DNA of 32,196 bases from Gammaproteobacteria bacterium (GCA_024277595.1 JAJRUV010000152.1:1-32196); one strand, 5' to 3'. Positions 1-11,085 are shown, counted from the stretch's first letter. The notes: generated by a model from the sequence alone, not told the origin. Numbers and translations: made by a program.

Positions 1-140
1 CCCGAAGGGTTGGCCTGTCAGCGCCCATGGCGGCGTTGCGCCTCTTGCAAAGGGCGATGGCCATTCGCTGCGAGGCGCGCCTTGCCCTGAACGCTGACAG
101 GCCAACTGTATCCTGATTTATCACCTTGACGGAGTACTAG
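1..140 (-). repeat. Half of a hairpin/inverted-repeat element (copy 1)
   Basis: The copy consists of a 9-nt linker (cccgaaggg, 1-9), a 96-nt hairpin (10-105) and a 35-bp terminal arm ending in ggagtactag (106-140). Bases 9-140 are identical to 7923-8054. The hairpin pairs 10-23 with 92-105, and an inner helix pairs 40-44 with 72-76. The second terminal arm is absent because the window begins at the linker. No coding capacity is seen. The family is unknown to me. It resembles a MITE by its arms and a structured RNA or ssDNA element by its covarying stem. Confidence 0.85.
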
Positions 141-612
141 GTTCCAGAGTGTTGATACGGTGCAAGTAAAATTTTTTTCCATGAGTCCAAGTATGGAATT
201 GCGTCAGATGTAGCGATGTGAACCTGGCTTGGTCAGCGTGTATGTCTTGGGGGGTCGTTTTGCTCCTGAATTACCGATTCCACCCAATGAGAATGCAGAT
301 AGAGGAGGATTTTAATGTTCTGAAATCAGGACTCAATTTTAATCTGAGCAGGTTCTTTTCCGGTTAAATGAAGTATGTGGCGGCATCCAGGAAGGAGAAG
401 CCACATGCTGTATGCAGGATGAGGGAAAGGCCCCTCGGACTTGGTTTTCAGGAGCCGGGGTCAAATTGCTCCTGAGTTGCTCCGGTAAAGAGCCGGGATG
501 AGAAGCACCAGGAGAAAAGGCGTTGTGAGATATTCTATGGTATCGGATTAGGCAAATACCAAATTGTTAAAGATCGCCAGTCCACGATGTCCTGGCACTT
601 ATCACTTATCAG
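141..612. other. Gene-free stretch after repeat copy 1
   Basis: No convincing reading frame, tRNA or terminator is visible. A good ribosome-binding-like sequence (aggagga, about 303-309) precedes an ATG that is stopped after one codon, so it is not a gene. In many gammaproteobacteria hslV-hslU follow the argS/SPOR pair, and they are not found here. The stretch may be decayed DNA. Confidence 0.5.
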
Positions 613-1212
613 TTAGTCCTTGAGTTTCAGCAGAATGGCATTGAGTCTGCTTTCGTGCAGGTTTTGACGCACTTCAGCAATGCGGGCAGCGTTGCTGTAG
701 GGGCCAATGCGAACCCGGTACCAGTCGCGGTCATTGATGTTTACTGTCTGGATATGGGGTTCAAAGCCGAGCATGGTGATCCTTGCCTTGAGTCGATCCG
801 CATCTGCGCGACTCCGGAATGAACCCAGTTGCAGTACATAGGCTGTCTCTGCCGGCTGCTGCATCGTTGCGGGAGATGGCGGTTTGGGTGATTCCAGCTG
901 GCGAGGGGAGGGAGCGCGCGGCTCGGGATCCGGGCCGGGCACTGGGATCTCCATCTCCGGCAGAATGGTATAGAAGTCAAAACGGGGCCTGGTGGGTTCA
1001 TCTGAAGACACAGTCGATGACTTTTGTGGCTGCTGCGGTTTTGATGCACTTTGTTGGGGGATTGGGGGCAACTTGGGTTGAGTGTCACGCTGTCCCTGCA
1101 GATAGACCAGAAAAGCGACAAACAGACCCACCGCCAGTCCGGCCAGTAACCAGGCCCAACCGGGTGTGTGCTGTTTATGATTGCGAGGTGTACGGCGTTG
1201 CGGTCTGGCCAT
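613..1212 (-). CDS. FtsN-like SPOR-domain membrane protein
   Basis: This is a 199-residue protein with a short basic cytoplasmic N-terminus, one transmembrane helix (about residues 17-40), a Pro/Gln/Ser-rich periplasmic linker and a C-terminal SPOR domain (about 124-199, starting near YVLQLGSF). SPOR domains bind glycan strands lacking stem peptides at the septum. The linker motif FYTILPEMEIPVP is characteristic of FtsN-like proteins encoded behind argS. The start at MARPQ was chosen because it lies 4 bp after the argS stop; a longer frame would run into argS. No strong Shine-Dalgarno site is seen, consistent with coupling to argS. Its likely role is cell division or peptidoglycan binding. 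Orthology to FtsN itself is probable but not proven. Confidence 0.85.
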   Translation of the reverse strand: MARPQRRTPRNHKQHTPGWAWLLAGLAVGLFVAFLVYLQGQRDTQPKLPPIPQQSASKPQQPQKSSTVSSDEPTRPRFDFYTILPEMEIPVPGPDPEPRAPSPRQLESPKPPSPATMQQPAETAYVLQLGSFRSRADADRLKARITMLGFEPHIQTVNINDRDWYRVRIGPYSNAARIAEVRQNLHESRLNAILLKLKD

Positions 1213-1216
1213 CTTG

Positions 1217-2974
1217 TTACATGCTCTCCGGCGCCGAGACGCCCAGCAATCCGAGGCCGTTGGCAATGACTTGGCGCAGTACCAGAATCAGTGATAAACG
1301 AGCATCGCGCAGACCGGGACTATCTACCAAAAACTGGTGGGCATTGTAGTAGGTATGAAAATCGGTGGCCAGCTCGCGCAGATAGTGCGTCAGCAGGTGG
1401 GGCTCATGATTCAGTGCCGCAGTTTCCAGGATTTCCGGATAACGCGAGAGATTGCGCAGCAGTTTTTGCTCATGTATTTCGGTGAGCAGATTCAGGTGGT
1501 TAAGTCCGGCGGTCTGATCGTAACTCAACCGCTTCTCTTCCAGCTGATGCATGACGCTGCAAACGCGGGCATGAGCATATTGCACATAATAGACCGGGTT
1601 ATCATTGCTTTGTGATTTTGCCAGCTCCAGATCAAAATCCATATGCTGTTCGCACTTGCGCATGACGTAAAAAAATCGTGCCGCATCGTTACCTACCTCC
1701 TCGCGCAGCTCACGCAAGGTAACGAATGAGCCGGAACGGGTGGACATCTGTACCCGCTGGCCGTTGCGGTAGAGGTTGGCAAACTGTACCAGCAGTACAT
1801 CCAGTTTGTCGCTATCGTAACCAAGTGCGTTCAATGCCGCCCGGATGCGGGGAACATAACCATGGTGGTCGGCGCCCCAGATATCGATTATCCGCTCGAA
1901 TCCGCGCTCCATTTTGTCGGCATGGTAGGCGATATCCGAGGCAAAGTAGGTGGGTTGACCGTTTTCCCTGACTACGACCCGATCCTTTTCGTCACCGAAT
2001 GCCGAAGAGCGGAACCAGAGTGCGCCCTTTTTGTCATACAGGTGGCCAGATTTCCCGAGGCGGCTGATGACTTTTTCAACAGTTCCGGATGCAGTCAGAG
2101 AGCGCTCGGAAAACCATGTTTCGTAGACCACGCCAAACTGTTCCAGATCCTCTCGAATATCAGCCACAATGTGGTTTAATCCGGCTTGAAATACCCGCTC
2201 ATAGTCAACCCCCAGCAGTTCCCGGCTGCGAGCTATTAGAGCATCGATATGCTGCTCTTTGTCTCCGCCGGCGGGTTCATCGGCTGGAATATTGTCAAAA
2301 ACAGCCGCCGCACTATGGCAAAACCTGCTTTTGTACTCGTGGTTAAGCCGGGCGGCAATATCATGGATATATTTACCCTTGTAGCCATTATCGGGAAAGG
2401 TGAACTGTTCTCCGCAGCGTTCCAAATAGCGCAACCAGATGCTGGTGGCGAGGATGTTCATCTGCCGTCCGGCGTCATTGACATAGTACTCCCGGTGGAC
2501 CTGGAAACCTGCTGTTGCCAACAGATCCGCAACGGCAGCACCGTACGCGGCACCTCGCCCGTGCCCGACGTGCAATGGCCCGGTAGGATTGGCGGAGACG
2601 AACTCCACCTGAACCCGTTTGTTATTGCCGATGGTGGAGTGGCCGTATGCCTCTCCGGCTTCCATGATCTTCCGCACTACGTTCTGAAAGGTGGCTGCGG
2701 CCATGAAAAAATTGATAAAGCCAGGACCGGCAATTTCCACTTTGTCAACCAGCTCGGAGGCGGGCAGGGCGTTGACCAGCTCCATCGCCAGTTCACGCGG
2801 TTTGCGGTGTGCGGCCTTTGCCAGCAGCAACGCGATATTGCTGGCAAAATCGCCGTGGGTAGTGTCACGGCTGTTTTCGATCTGAATAACAAGCTCTGCT
2901 TCTGCAGGCAGAAGGCTATTTTGCCGCAGGGTTGTTATTGCTGAACTGATTAGCTGTTGCAGGTGACGTTTCAT
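1217..2974 (-). CDS. argS: Arginyl-tRNA synthetase
   Basis: This class I aminoacyl-tRNA synthetase charges tRNA-Arg in the cytoplasm. The translation shows the N-terminal Add1 tRNA-recognition domain, the HIGH signature as HVGH in [13 protein letters not shown], the KMSKS-region as MSTRSG, and the C-terminal DALR anticodon-binding domain. The start [13 protein letters not shown] gives 585 residues, the usual length for ArgS. An in-frame extension of 20 residues upstream has no family similarity and no ribosome-binding site. The SPOR gene follows after 4 bp, the common gammaproteobacterial pair. Nothing looks broken. Confidence 0.95.
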   Translation of the reverse strand: MKRHLQQLISSAITTLRQNSLLPAEAELVIQIENSRDTTHGDFASNIALLLAKAAHRKPRELAMELVNALPASELVDKVEIAGPGFINFFMAAATFQNVVRKIMEAGEAYGHSTIGNNKRVQVEFVSANPTGPLHVGHGRGAAYGAAVADLLATAGFQVHREYYVNDAGRQMNILATSIWLRYLERCGEQFTFPDNGYKGKYIHDIAARLNHEYKSRFCHSAAAVFDNIPADEPAGGDKEQHIDALIARSRELLGVDYERVFQAGLNHIVADIREDLEQFGVVYETWFSERSLTASGTVEKVISRLGKSGHLYDKKGALWFRSSAFGDEKDRVVVRENGQPTYFASDIAYHADKMERGFERIIDIWGADHHGYVPRIRAALNALGYDSDKLDVLLVQFANLYRNGQRVQMSTRSGSFVTLRELREEVGNDAARFFYVMRKCEQHMDFDLELAKSQSNDNPVYYVQYAHARVCSVMHQLEEKRLSYDQTAGLNHLNLLTEIHEQKLLRNLSRYPEILETAALNHEPHLLTHYLRELATDFHTYYNAHQFLVDSPGLRDARLSLILVLRQVIANGLGLLGVSAPESM

Positions 2975-3290
2975 TTGCTGTGAGTTAGTGTTAACGGAAA
3001 CGACCATTATCCATGGTCGAAGAAAACAACTCAATTGCCCGCGGGCATTATTCAGGAAAAGATTATCTAGCAGACTTCTTTAAAATTACATGGTTAGTGA
3101 TGTTTTATAAATTGTTACATTAAAAATTAATTTCATAGCATCAGGAAAAAGAAGAAGCGTCCAGGCAATTTGAGTGATGGAGCTGGGCGTTATTCAAAAT
3201 TACACCTCTTTTTATTCGTGCAGGCAGGCTACGAGAGGGGAGTTTAAGCCAAGCGGTCAATGCAGTTGATGGCGCATGGAAATGCTCACA
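2975..3290. other. Intergenic region upstream of argS
   Basis: These 316 bp separate the argS start from the dapE stop. The part at about 3050-3140 is clearly AT-rich relative to its neighbours and probably holds the argS promoter on the minus strand. I cannot assign -35/-10 boxes with confidence. No terminator hairpin with a T-run is evident after dapE, and no small gene is supported. Confidence 0.4.
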
Positions 3291-4782
<1,492 letters not shown>

Positions 4783-4786
<4 letters not shown>

Positions 4787-5604
4787 ATATCGCGCAGCAG
4801 TTCGTTGATGCCGACCTTGGAACGGGTCTTTTCATCCACCTGTTTTACGATTACGGCGCAGTAGAGACTGTAGCTGCCATCCCTGGAGGGGAGATTACCA
4901 GATACCACTACCGAGCCGGCGGGAATGCGCCCGTAGCTGATTTCGCCGGTTTCGCGGTCGTATATTTTGGTGCTTTGGCCGATATAGACCCCCATTGAGA
5001 TGACCGAACCCCGTTCGACGATGACCCCTTCCACCACTTCGGAGCGGGCACCGATGAAGCAGTTGTCCTCGATGATGGTGGGATTGGCCTGGAGCGGCTC
5101 CAGTACACCACCGATGCCAACGCCGCCGGAGAGATGGACATTCTTGCCGATCTGCGCGCAGGAACCGACGGTGGCCCAGGTATCCACCATGGTGCCGCTG
5201 TCTACCCAGGCGCCGATGTTGACGTAAGAAGGCATCAATACCACGCTCGGGGCAATGTAGGATCCCTTGCGCACGGTGGCTGGTGGCACCACCCTGACTC
5301 CGCCCTCGCGAAAATCCCGTGCGCTGTAGTCGGAATATTTGGCGTCTACCTTGTCGTAGTAGTTGGTGAAACCGCCTTCCATGAATCGGTTGTCCGCGAT
5401 ACGGAACGAGAGCAGCACCGCCTTCTTCAGCCACTGATGCACTACCCATTTCCCGTCTGTCTTTTCCGCCACGCGCAGTTTGCCGCTGTCCAGCAGGTGG
5501 ATGGTATCCTCAACCGCCTCCTTGACGTGGGTATCCACGCTGCGGGGAGTGATCTCGGCGCGGTTTTCAAAGGCTTGTTCAATGGTGTCCTGGATGTCGC
5601 TCAT
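4783..5604 (-). CDS. dapD: Tetrahydrodipicolinate N-succinyltransferase
   Basis: The enzyme transfers succinyl from succinyl-CoA to tetrahydrodipicolinate, the committed step of the succinylase branch to DAP and lysine. It has 273 residues, the usual length being about 274. An N-terminal helical domain is followed by a left-handed beta-helix of hexapeptide repeats (from about residue 105, for example [20 protein letters not shown]) and a short C-terminal domain. The start is supported by a GGAGAGA ribosome-binding sequence 4-5 bp upstream. It lies 15 bp after dapC and overlaps yffB by an ATGA junction. Confidence 0.96.
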
Positions 5605-5619
5605 TAATCTCTCCGGTAA

Positions 5620-6819
5620 TTACGTTTGGTTTGTTTCGACAAAGTTGCGGATGCGTTTTGCCGCGTCGATACATTCATCCAGCGGCGCAACCAGCGCCAT
5701 GCGTACCCGGTTCTTTCCCGGGCTCATGCCGTGCGCTTCGCGGGACAGGTAGCTGCCGGGCAGCACGGTGACGTTCTGCCGGGCGTAGAGTTCACGGGCA
5801 AAATCGGTGTCGCTGGATTCCGTCCGGACCCAGAGATAGAATCCCGCCTCGGGCTGGTCGACACTCATCACCGGTGTCAGAATCTCCAGTACCGTCGTGA
5901 ATTTCTGCCGGTACAGCCGCCGGTTGTCATTCACATGCTGCTCGTCACCCCATGCCTTGGCGCTGGCGGCCTGGGTGTGCGGGGGCATGGCGCTGCCGTG
6001 ATAGGTGCGGTAGAGCAGGAAACGTTCCAGAATCTCCGCGTCACCGGCCACGAATCCGGAGCGCAGGCCCGGCACATTGGAGCGTTTCGACAGGCTGTGA
6101 AAGACCACGCAGCGTCGAAAGTCGTTCCGCCCCATGGCAGTTGCCGCCTGCAGCAGCCCCGGTGGTGGCTTTTGGTCATCAAAATAGATTTCAGAGTAGC
6201 ACTCATCCGAGGCGATAATAAAATCGTGCTCATCCGCCAGCCGGATGAGCTGTTGCAACACGCCCAGATCAGCAACTGCGCCGGTGGGGTTGCCGGGTGA
6301 GCAGAGGTAGAGCAGCTGGCAGCGCTGCCAGATATCGGCAGGTACCGCACTGAAATCGGGGAGACCGCTTTCCGCCGTGGCGTTAGCGTACCAAGGCTCG
6401 GCGCCGGCCAGCAGCGCGGCCCCTTCATAGATCTGGTAGAAGGGGTTGGGCATGATGACTATTGGCCGGGTGGAGCGATCTACTACCGCCTGAGCGAAGG
6501 CAAACAGTGCTTCGCGGGTGCCGTTGACCGGCAGAACCTGCCGTTCTGCATCAACCGCACTAGCAGCAAGAGTGTAACGCCGCACTAACCAGTGTGCTAT
6601 GGTTTCCCGCAGCGCCGGACTACCCTTGGTAAGTGGGTAGTTGGCGAGTCCGTGCAGATGAGCCAGCAGCTCCTGACCGATGAAATGGGGTGGCGCATGG
6701 CGCGGTTCGCCGATGGAGAGCGGGATATGATCCCGATCCCGGGGTGGGGTAATGCCCTCCTTCAGCCGGGCGAGCCTGGTGAAAGGGTAGGGGTGCAGTC
6801 TGTCGAGTTCAGGGTTCAT
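5620..6819 (-). CDS. dapC: Succinyldiaminopimelate transaminase
   Basis: This 399-residue class I/II PLP aminotransferase starts MNPELDRLHPYPFTRLARL, a beginning typical of gammaproteobacterial DapC. Family landmarks are ANYPLTKGSPALRE, the CSPGNPTG loop, SDECYSEIYF and the PLP lysine in HSLSKRSNVPGLRSGF. It converts N-succinyl-2-amino-6-ketopimelate to N-succinyl-LL-DAP with glutamate. It is first in the operon with dapD, yffB and dapE. A longer in-frame start at 6861 would overlap the divergent gene and adds nothing conserved. No good ribosome-binding site is seen. Confidence 0.93.
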   Translation of the reverse strand: MNPELDRLHPYPFTRLARLKEGITPPRDRDHIPLSIGEPRHAPPHFIGQELLAHLHGLANYPLTKGSPALRETIAHWLVRRYTLAASAVDAERQVLPVNGTREALFAFAQAVVDRSTRPIVIMPNPFYQIYEGAALLAGAEPWYANATAESGLPDFSAVPADIWQRCQLLYLCSPGNPTGAVADLGVLQQLIRLADEHDFIIASDECYSEIYFDDQKPPPGLLQAATAMGRNDFRRCVVFHSLSKRSNVPGLRSGFVAGDAEILERFLLYRTYHGSAMPPHTQAASAKAWGDEQHVNDNRRLYRQKFTTVLEILTPVMSVDQPEAGFYLWVRTESSDTDFARELYARQNVTVLPGSYLSREAHGMSPGKNRVRMALVAPLDECIDAAKRIRNFVETNQT

Positions 6820-6836
6820 AAAGCGGAACAGTATAG

Positions 6837-7748
6837 ATGATGCCGTCCAAACACGAAACAATCGCCTTACCGGTTCTGGCCCTGCTGTTCAGTGCCACCA
6901 TCTGGGGCGTGATGTGGTACCCCCTGCGTTTGTTCGAGGCGCAGGGTCTGGGTGGTCTGTGGGTTACTTTCATTTTCTTTGCGGCAGCCACTGCGGTTGG
7001 CATGACGCTGATGTCAGCTCACTTGGGCGAACTACGCAAACAGCCATGGATAGCACTGGGCATCGCGCTGGCCAGCGGCTGGACCAATACCAGCTTCAAC
7101 CTGGCCATGCTGGAAGGGAACATACTGCGGATGCTGCTGTTGTTCTACCTTTCCCCGCTTTGGGCGACACTGATCGGGCGGGCTTTTATGGGTGAGCACC
7201 TCACCTCTTTTTCCATACTGTTACTGGTGATTTCTGTTCTGGGATCCCTGTTCATGCTGTGGCAGCCCGGCATGATGATTCCCTGGCCCACCGATCGGGC
7301 GGACTGGCTGGCGATTGGCTCTGGTATGGGTTTTGCCATTCTAAATGCACTGGTGCGACAGGGGCAACAGATCAACATCCCGGCGAAGATGCTGGCCAGC
7401 TGGTTCGGGGTATTGCTGGTGGCGGGGATCTGGATTGCCATCACGGGTACGATGTGGCCCCTGGCGGATCTGGAGGTAATCGGTGCTGCGGCAGCGTTTG
7501 GTGCAGTGGTGATCGTCATTGCCACGCTCAGTGTGCAGTATGGTGTTACTCACATGCCAGTACATCGTTCGGCCGTCATTCTGTTATTTGAACTGGTGGC
7601 AGGCGCAATCTCGGCCTGGCTGTTAACTGATGAGGTTATTACTGCGAAGGAGTGGCTGGGGGGCAGCTTGATTGTTGTTGCGGCAGCAATCTCTGCGCGA
7701 CTTCATTTTCGTTCAAAATTTTGCCAACAGATCGACCGGGCTGCATGA
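6837..7748 (+). CDS. EamA/DMT-superfamily transporter
   Basis: This 303-residue inner-membrane protein has about ten hydrophobic helices in two five-helix EamA repeats. Examples are VLALLFSATIWGVMWYPLR in the first repeat and IGAAAAFGAVVIVIATLSV in the second. Such carriers export amino acids, nucleotides or other small metabolites; the substrate cannot be read from sequence. The first ATG is 17 bp from the divergent dapC start, with a second ATG immediately after it. Neither has a clear Shine-Dalgarno site. Start choice rests on the first helix beginning near residue 10. Confidence 0.85.
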   Translation: MMPSKHETIALPVLALLFSATIWGVMWYPLRLFEAQGLGGLWVTFIFFAAATAVGMTLMSAHLGELRKQPWIALGIALASGWTNTSFNLAMLEGNILRMLLLFYLSPLWATLIGRAFMGEHLTSFSILLLVISVLGSLFMLWQPGMMIPWPTDRADWLAIGSGMGFAILNALVRQGQQINIPAKMLASWFGVLLVAGIWIAITGTMWPLADLEVIGAAAAFGAVVIVIATLSVQYGVTHMPVHRSAVILLFELVAGAISAWLLTDEVITAKEWLGGSLIVVAAAISARLHFRSKFCQQIDRAA

Positions 7749-7817
7749 AAAAATAGCGTTGTTAAATTTATACTTGATTAGCCATAATTTTCAGCTATCT
7801 TCAAGAGCCTGCTCGGC

Positions 7818-7844
7818 ATATACTCAAACAACTTCAAAATGCAG
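7818..7844 (+). repeat. Single arm related to the 26648-26697 palindrome
   Basis: This 27-bp segment (atatactcaaacaacttc followed by aaaatgcag) matches the left arm of the palindromic repeat at 26648 with only a few differences. No matching right arm follows, so it looks like a half or decayed copy. It lies in the intergenic region after the EamA gene. Confidence 0.5.
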
Positions 7845-7888
7845 ATACGGCTGATTCCGGTTTTTGAAAATTGTCATTGATATTGCTG

Positions 7889-8054
7889 CTAGTACTCCGT
7901 CAAGGTGATAAATCAGGATGCAGTTGGCCTGTCAGCGCCCATGGCGGCGTTGCGCCTCTTGCAAAGGGCGATGGCCATTCGCTGCGAGGCGCGCCTTGCC
8001 CTGAACGCTGACAGGCCAACTGTATCCTGATTTATCACCTTGACGGAGTACTAG
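7889..8054. repeat. Complete 166-bp hairpin/inverted-repeat element (copy 2)
   Basis: The element runs from ctagtactccg to cggagtactag: a 35-bp left arm (7889-7923), a 96-nt hairpin (7924-8019) and a 35-bp right arm (8020-8054). The arms are perfect inverted repeats except for one base (7920, g, where the complement of the right arm gives a). The hairpin is identical to copy 1. It has no ORF and no obvious target-site duplication beyond CTAG at the arm tips. It is MITE-like in layout, the mobilising transposase being unknown. It sits between the EamA and cupredoxin genes, upstream of the latter's likely promoter. Confidence 0.9.
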
Positions 8055-8203
8055 AAGGATGACGAGAAATTCCTGGTTAAGTTTTTATTGCCATGCTCAG
8101 ATCCACACTATTATACTGGACTCCGCGACCCGATTAGGTCAGGTGGTTCAAACTGCTTTCCAGAAGCATTATCATCAATCTACCAGTTCTTACGGAGTAC
8201 GAA

Positions 8204-8575
8204 ATGAATAGTCGAATTTATCGCTTTTCCTGGTTCATTTGTTTGGCCATTGCTCTCCTGTCGTTAAGTTCTTTCAACACTGCAATTGCAGCGGATTATA
8301 AAATCGGTATGGAGGGTTGGGAATTCAACCCGGCTGAGCTAACCGTTCACGCAGGGGATACCGTAACCTGGATAAACGACGATGACACCAACCATGATAT
8401 TGCCTTTGAGATTGAGTTTGAAGGTGCACCTACGTTAGATAATCCCCATAAAGTCAGAACAACGAAACAGTTCTCTCTTGCCTTCGACAAACCGGGTGTC
8501 TATAGGTACACCTGCAAGATACACCGCGACTATGATATGAAGGGGATCATCAAAGTTAAACTGGTAGACAAATAG
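8204..8575 (+). CDS. Secreted plastocyanin-like cupredoxin
   Basis: This 123-residue protein has a Sec signal peptide (hydrophobic core IALLSLSSF, probable cleavage after TAIAA, residue 29-30) followed by a single cupredoxin domain. The type 1 copper ligands are visible: His in TNHDIAFE, then Cys-x2-His-x4-Met in YTCKIHRDYDM, the same spacing as plastocyanin. It probably carries electrons in the periplasm. The start is supported by GGAG 7 bp upstream of the ATG. It is a stand-alone gene; no redox partner is adjacent. Confidence 0.88.
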   Translation: MNSRIYRFSWFICLAIALLSLSSFNTAIAADYKIGMEGWEFNPAELTVHAGDTVTWINDDDTNHDIAFEIEFEGAPTLDNPHKVRTTKQFSLAFDKPGVYRYTCKIHRDYDMKGIIKVKLVDK

Positions 8576-8656
8576 GGCGGCTTGGGGTTCGTTACTCCCG
8601 TTACGGCACCTCTATAGTGATCACTAACCCGGCATGCTATATATTGGGTCCAGGAT

Positions 8657-8702
8657 TTCAAGCCTGCGTCCGGTTAAGACGCTGCATTGGCGCAGGCTCG
8701 AA
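8657..8702. other. Inverted repeat after the cupredoxin gene
   Basis: agcctgcg (8661-8668) pairs with cgcaggct (8691-8698) around a 22-nt loop. A T-rich run (8718-8725) follows about 20 nt later rather than directly. It could act as a transcription stop between two convergent genes, but it is not a canonical intrinsic terminator. Confidence 0.35.
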
Positions 8703-8812
8703 GTCCCTGACTGATTGATTTTTTACGACAGGCCGACTGAATGCAGGATGCAGTGTTGCCGGGTTAATAGCGGTTTGCCTGGAATGTTGATGCCTCGCCT
8801 GCTTCACCCGAA

Positions 8813-9198
<386 letters not shown>

Positions 9199-9290
9199 CT
9201 GTGTACCATGATGGTGTGGAGATTTCATGGCCGAAAGGGGCCAAAAAATCTGCACTACAAACCCGGCCCGGTTCCCGGTACAATCTTCCC

Positions 9291-9545
9291 ATGATAAATA
9301 CAAACTTTCTGGACAATATCGTACGCCAAGTGATGCAAACTCTGCCCGGCAGCGATGGTCAGCTGACAAAGGATCTGGAAAAGAACCTGCGTGCCGCCAT
9401 GCAGGGTGTGTTTAGCCGCATGGATTTGGTGACCCGTGAAGAGTTTGAGCTGCAGACTGAACTGCTGGCCCGCAGTCGCGCCAAACTGGAGCAGCTGGAA
9501 AAACAGGTAGCTGAACTGGAAGCACAGCTCAAGAACAGCAGCTGA
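9291..9545 (+). CDS. ubiK: Ubiquinone biosynthesis accessory factor UbiK
   Basis: This 84-residue protein of the YqiC/BMFP family starts MINTNFLDNIVRQVMQTLPG. It has an amphipathic N-terminal region and a C-terminal coiled coil (LLARSRAKLEQLEKQVAELE). UbiK helps the UbiJ-containing complex handle lipid intermediates in aerobic ubiquinone synthesis. The start was chosen from family length and N-terminus; the in-frame extension to 9201 lacks similarity. No strong ribosome-binding site is seen. It lies 7 bp before comM, a common gammaproteobacterial pairing. Confidence 0.88.
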   Translation: MINTNFLDNIVRQVMQTLPGSDGQLTKDLEKNLRAAMQGVFSRMDLVTREEFELQTELLARSRAKLEQLEKQVAELEAQLKNSS

Positions 9546-9552
9546 ACTCCGG

Positions 9553-11085
9553 ATGTCGCTGGCCACGATTTACAGCCGGGCGCAGACAGGGATCGACGCC
9601 CCTTCTGTGATCATCGAGGTACACCTCTCCAACGGCCTGCCTGCTCTGAATATCGTTGGGCTTCCGGAAGCGGCGGTTAAGGAGAGCAAGGATCGGGTAC
9701 GCGGCGCGATCCTCAACAGCCGCTTCGAGTTTCCGATGCAGCGCATTACCATCAACCTGGCTCCCGCTGATTTGCCCAAGGAGGAAGGCCGCTTCGACCT
9801 GCCTATCGCCCTCGGTATCCTTGCCGCCTCGGAGCAGATTCCTGCCCGGACTCTGAATCAGTATGAGTTTTTTGGTGAACTTGCACTGAGTGGGGAACTG
9901 CGCCCGGTACGCGGGATCCTGCCGGCGGCACTACAGACCCGCGCGGCTGAACGTACTCTGGTGGTACCGGAAGAGAATGCTGAAGAAGCCGCGTTGGTGG
10001 ACGGCTTGAAAGTCGTGGCCGCTCATCATCTGCTGGAGATCTGCGCCCATTTCAGCGACAGCAATCTCCTCTCCAGCTACTCTCCCCGGCACGGTAAAAG
10101 CGGGGTTGAGACAGATGAAGACCTCTTTGAAATACGTGGACAGCACCTCGCCAAACGTGCTCTGGAGATTGCCGCTGCCGGCGGCCATAGCCTGCTGATG
10201 AGTGGACCACCGGGAACCGGCAAGACCATGCTGGCGCGGCGCCTGCCCGGTATATTGCCTGGCATGACAGAGCGGGAGGCCCAGGAAACCGCGGCTATCC
10301 AGTCCATCAGCGATGCTGGATTCACCATCAAGAACTGGGGCAGACGCCCGTTTCGTACCCCTCACCATACCGCGTCGGGTGTCGCCCTGGTGGGTGGTGG
10401 TAGCCAGCCGCGTCCTGGTGAGATATCGCTGGCCCACAACGGGGTGCTGTTTCTGGATGAGCTGCCGGAGTTTGATCGACGGGTGCTGGAAGTGTTGCGT
10501 GAGCCCATTGAGTCGGGGAATATTACTATTTCACGAGCGGCGCGGCAGGCCGAATTTCCCGCCCGTTTCCAATTCATCGCAGCAATGAATCCCTGTCCCT
10601 GTGGCTACCTGGGCCATAGCAATGGACGCTGTCGCTGCACTCCCGATCGGATTCAGCGTTACCGCGGAAAACTGTCCGGCCCACTGCTGGATCGTATTGA
10701 TATGCATGTTGAAGTTCCCGCTCTGCCATTGAATCAACTGAGCCAAAGCCCGACAGAGGCCTGTGAAACCAGCGCGCAGGTTCGCAGTCGTGTCGAAGCT
10801 GCCCGTCAGTTGCAGTTGCAGCGCAGCGGTATCGCCAATGCTCAGCTCAGCAACCGTGAAATTGACAAAATCTGCCTCCTGAAAGAGCCGGATCGCAAGT
10901 CGCTGGAGCAGGCCATCGAACGCCTTGGGCTGTCTGCCCGCGCCTACCACCGGGTTCTCAAGCTGGCGCGCACCATCGCCGATCTGGATGCTGTCGAACA
11001 GATCTTAACCTGCCATGTTACCGAGGCGATCAACTACCGGCGGCTGGATCGCATGATAAAAAACGGTGGCATCGTCATCTCGTGA
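9553..11085 (+). CDS. comM: YifB/ComM family AAA+ ATPase
   Basis: This 510-residue protein has an N-terminal Lon-protease-S16-like ChlI domain (about 1-170) and a Mg-chelatase-type AAA+ core. The core has Walker A GPPGTGKTMLARRLPG, Walker B LFLDELPEF, the NPCPCGYLGH and RCRCTPDRIQRY Cys-rich insertions and the SGPLLDRIDMHVEVP sensor. A C-terminal Mg_chelatase_C domain follows. ComM is a hexameric helicase that promotes branch migration during natural transformation in Vibrio and Acinetobacter. It is full-length. Its presence suggests, but does not prove, competence. Confidence 0.93.
   Translation: MSLATIYSRAQTGIDAPSVIIEVHLSNGLPALNIVGLPEAAVKESKDRVRGAILNSRFEFPMQRITINLAPADLPKEEGRFDLPIALGILAASEQIPARTLNQYEFFGELALSGELRPVRGILPAALQTRAAERTLVVPEENAEEAALVDGLKVVAAHHLLEICAHFSDSNLLSSYSPRHGKSGVETDEDLFEIRGQHLAKRALEIAAAGGHSLLMSGPPGTGKTMLARRLPGILPGMTEREAQETAAIQSISDAGFTIKNWGRRPFRTPHHTASGVALVGGGSQPRPGEISLAHNGVLFLDELPEFDRRVLEVLREPIESGNITISRAARQAEFPARFQFIAAMNPCPCGYLGHSNGRCRCTPDRIQRYRGKLSGPLLDRIDMHVEVPALPLNQLSQSPTEACETSAQVRSRVEAARQLQLQRSGIANAQLSNREIDKICLLKEPDRKSLEQAIERLGLSARAYHRVLKLARTIADLDAVEQILTCHVTEAINYRRLDRMIKNGGIVIS

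Noticed and set aside
7889-8054. Integron attC site or CRISPR unit
   Set aside because: The hairpin lacks the GTTRRRY/RYYYAAC core sites and no integrase or cassette array is present. There are no regularly spaced repeats with unique spacers.
9229-9242. ggcc/ggcc hairpin near ubiK as a terminator
   Set aside because: The stem is only 4 bp. The adjacent homopolymer would be A rather than T on plus, and lies on the wrong side for minus.
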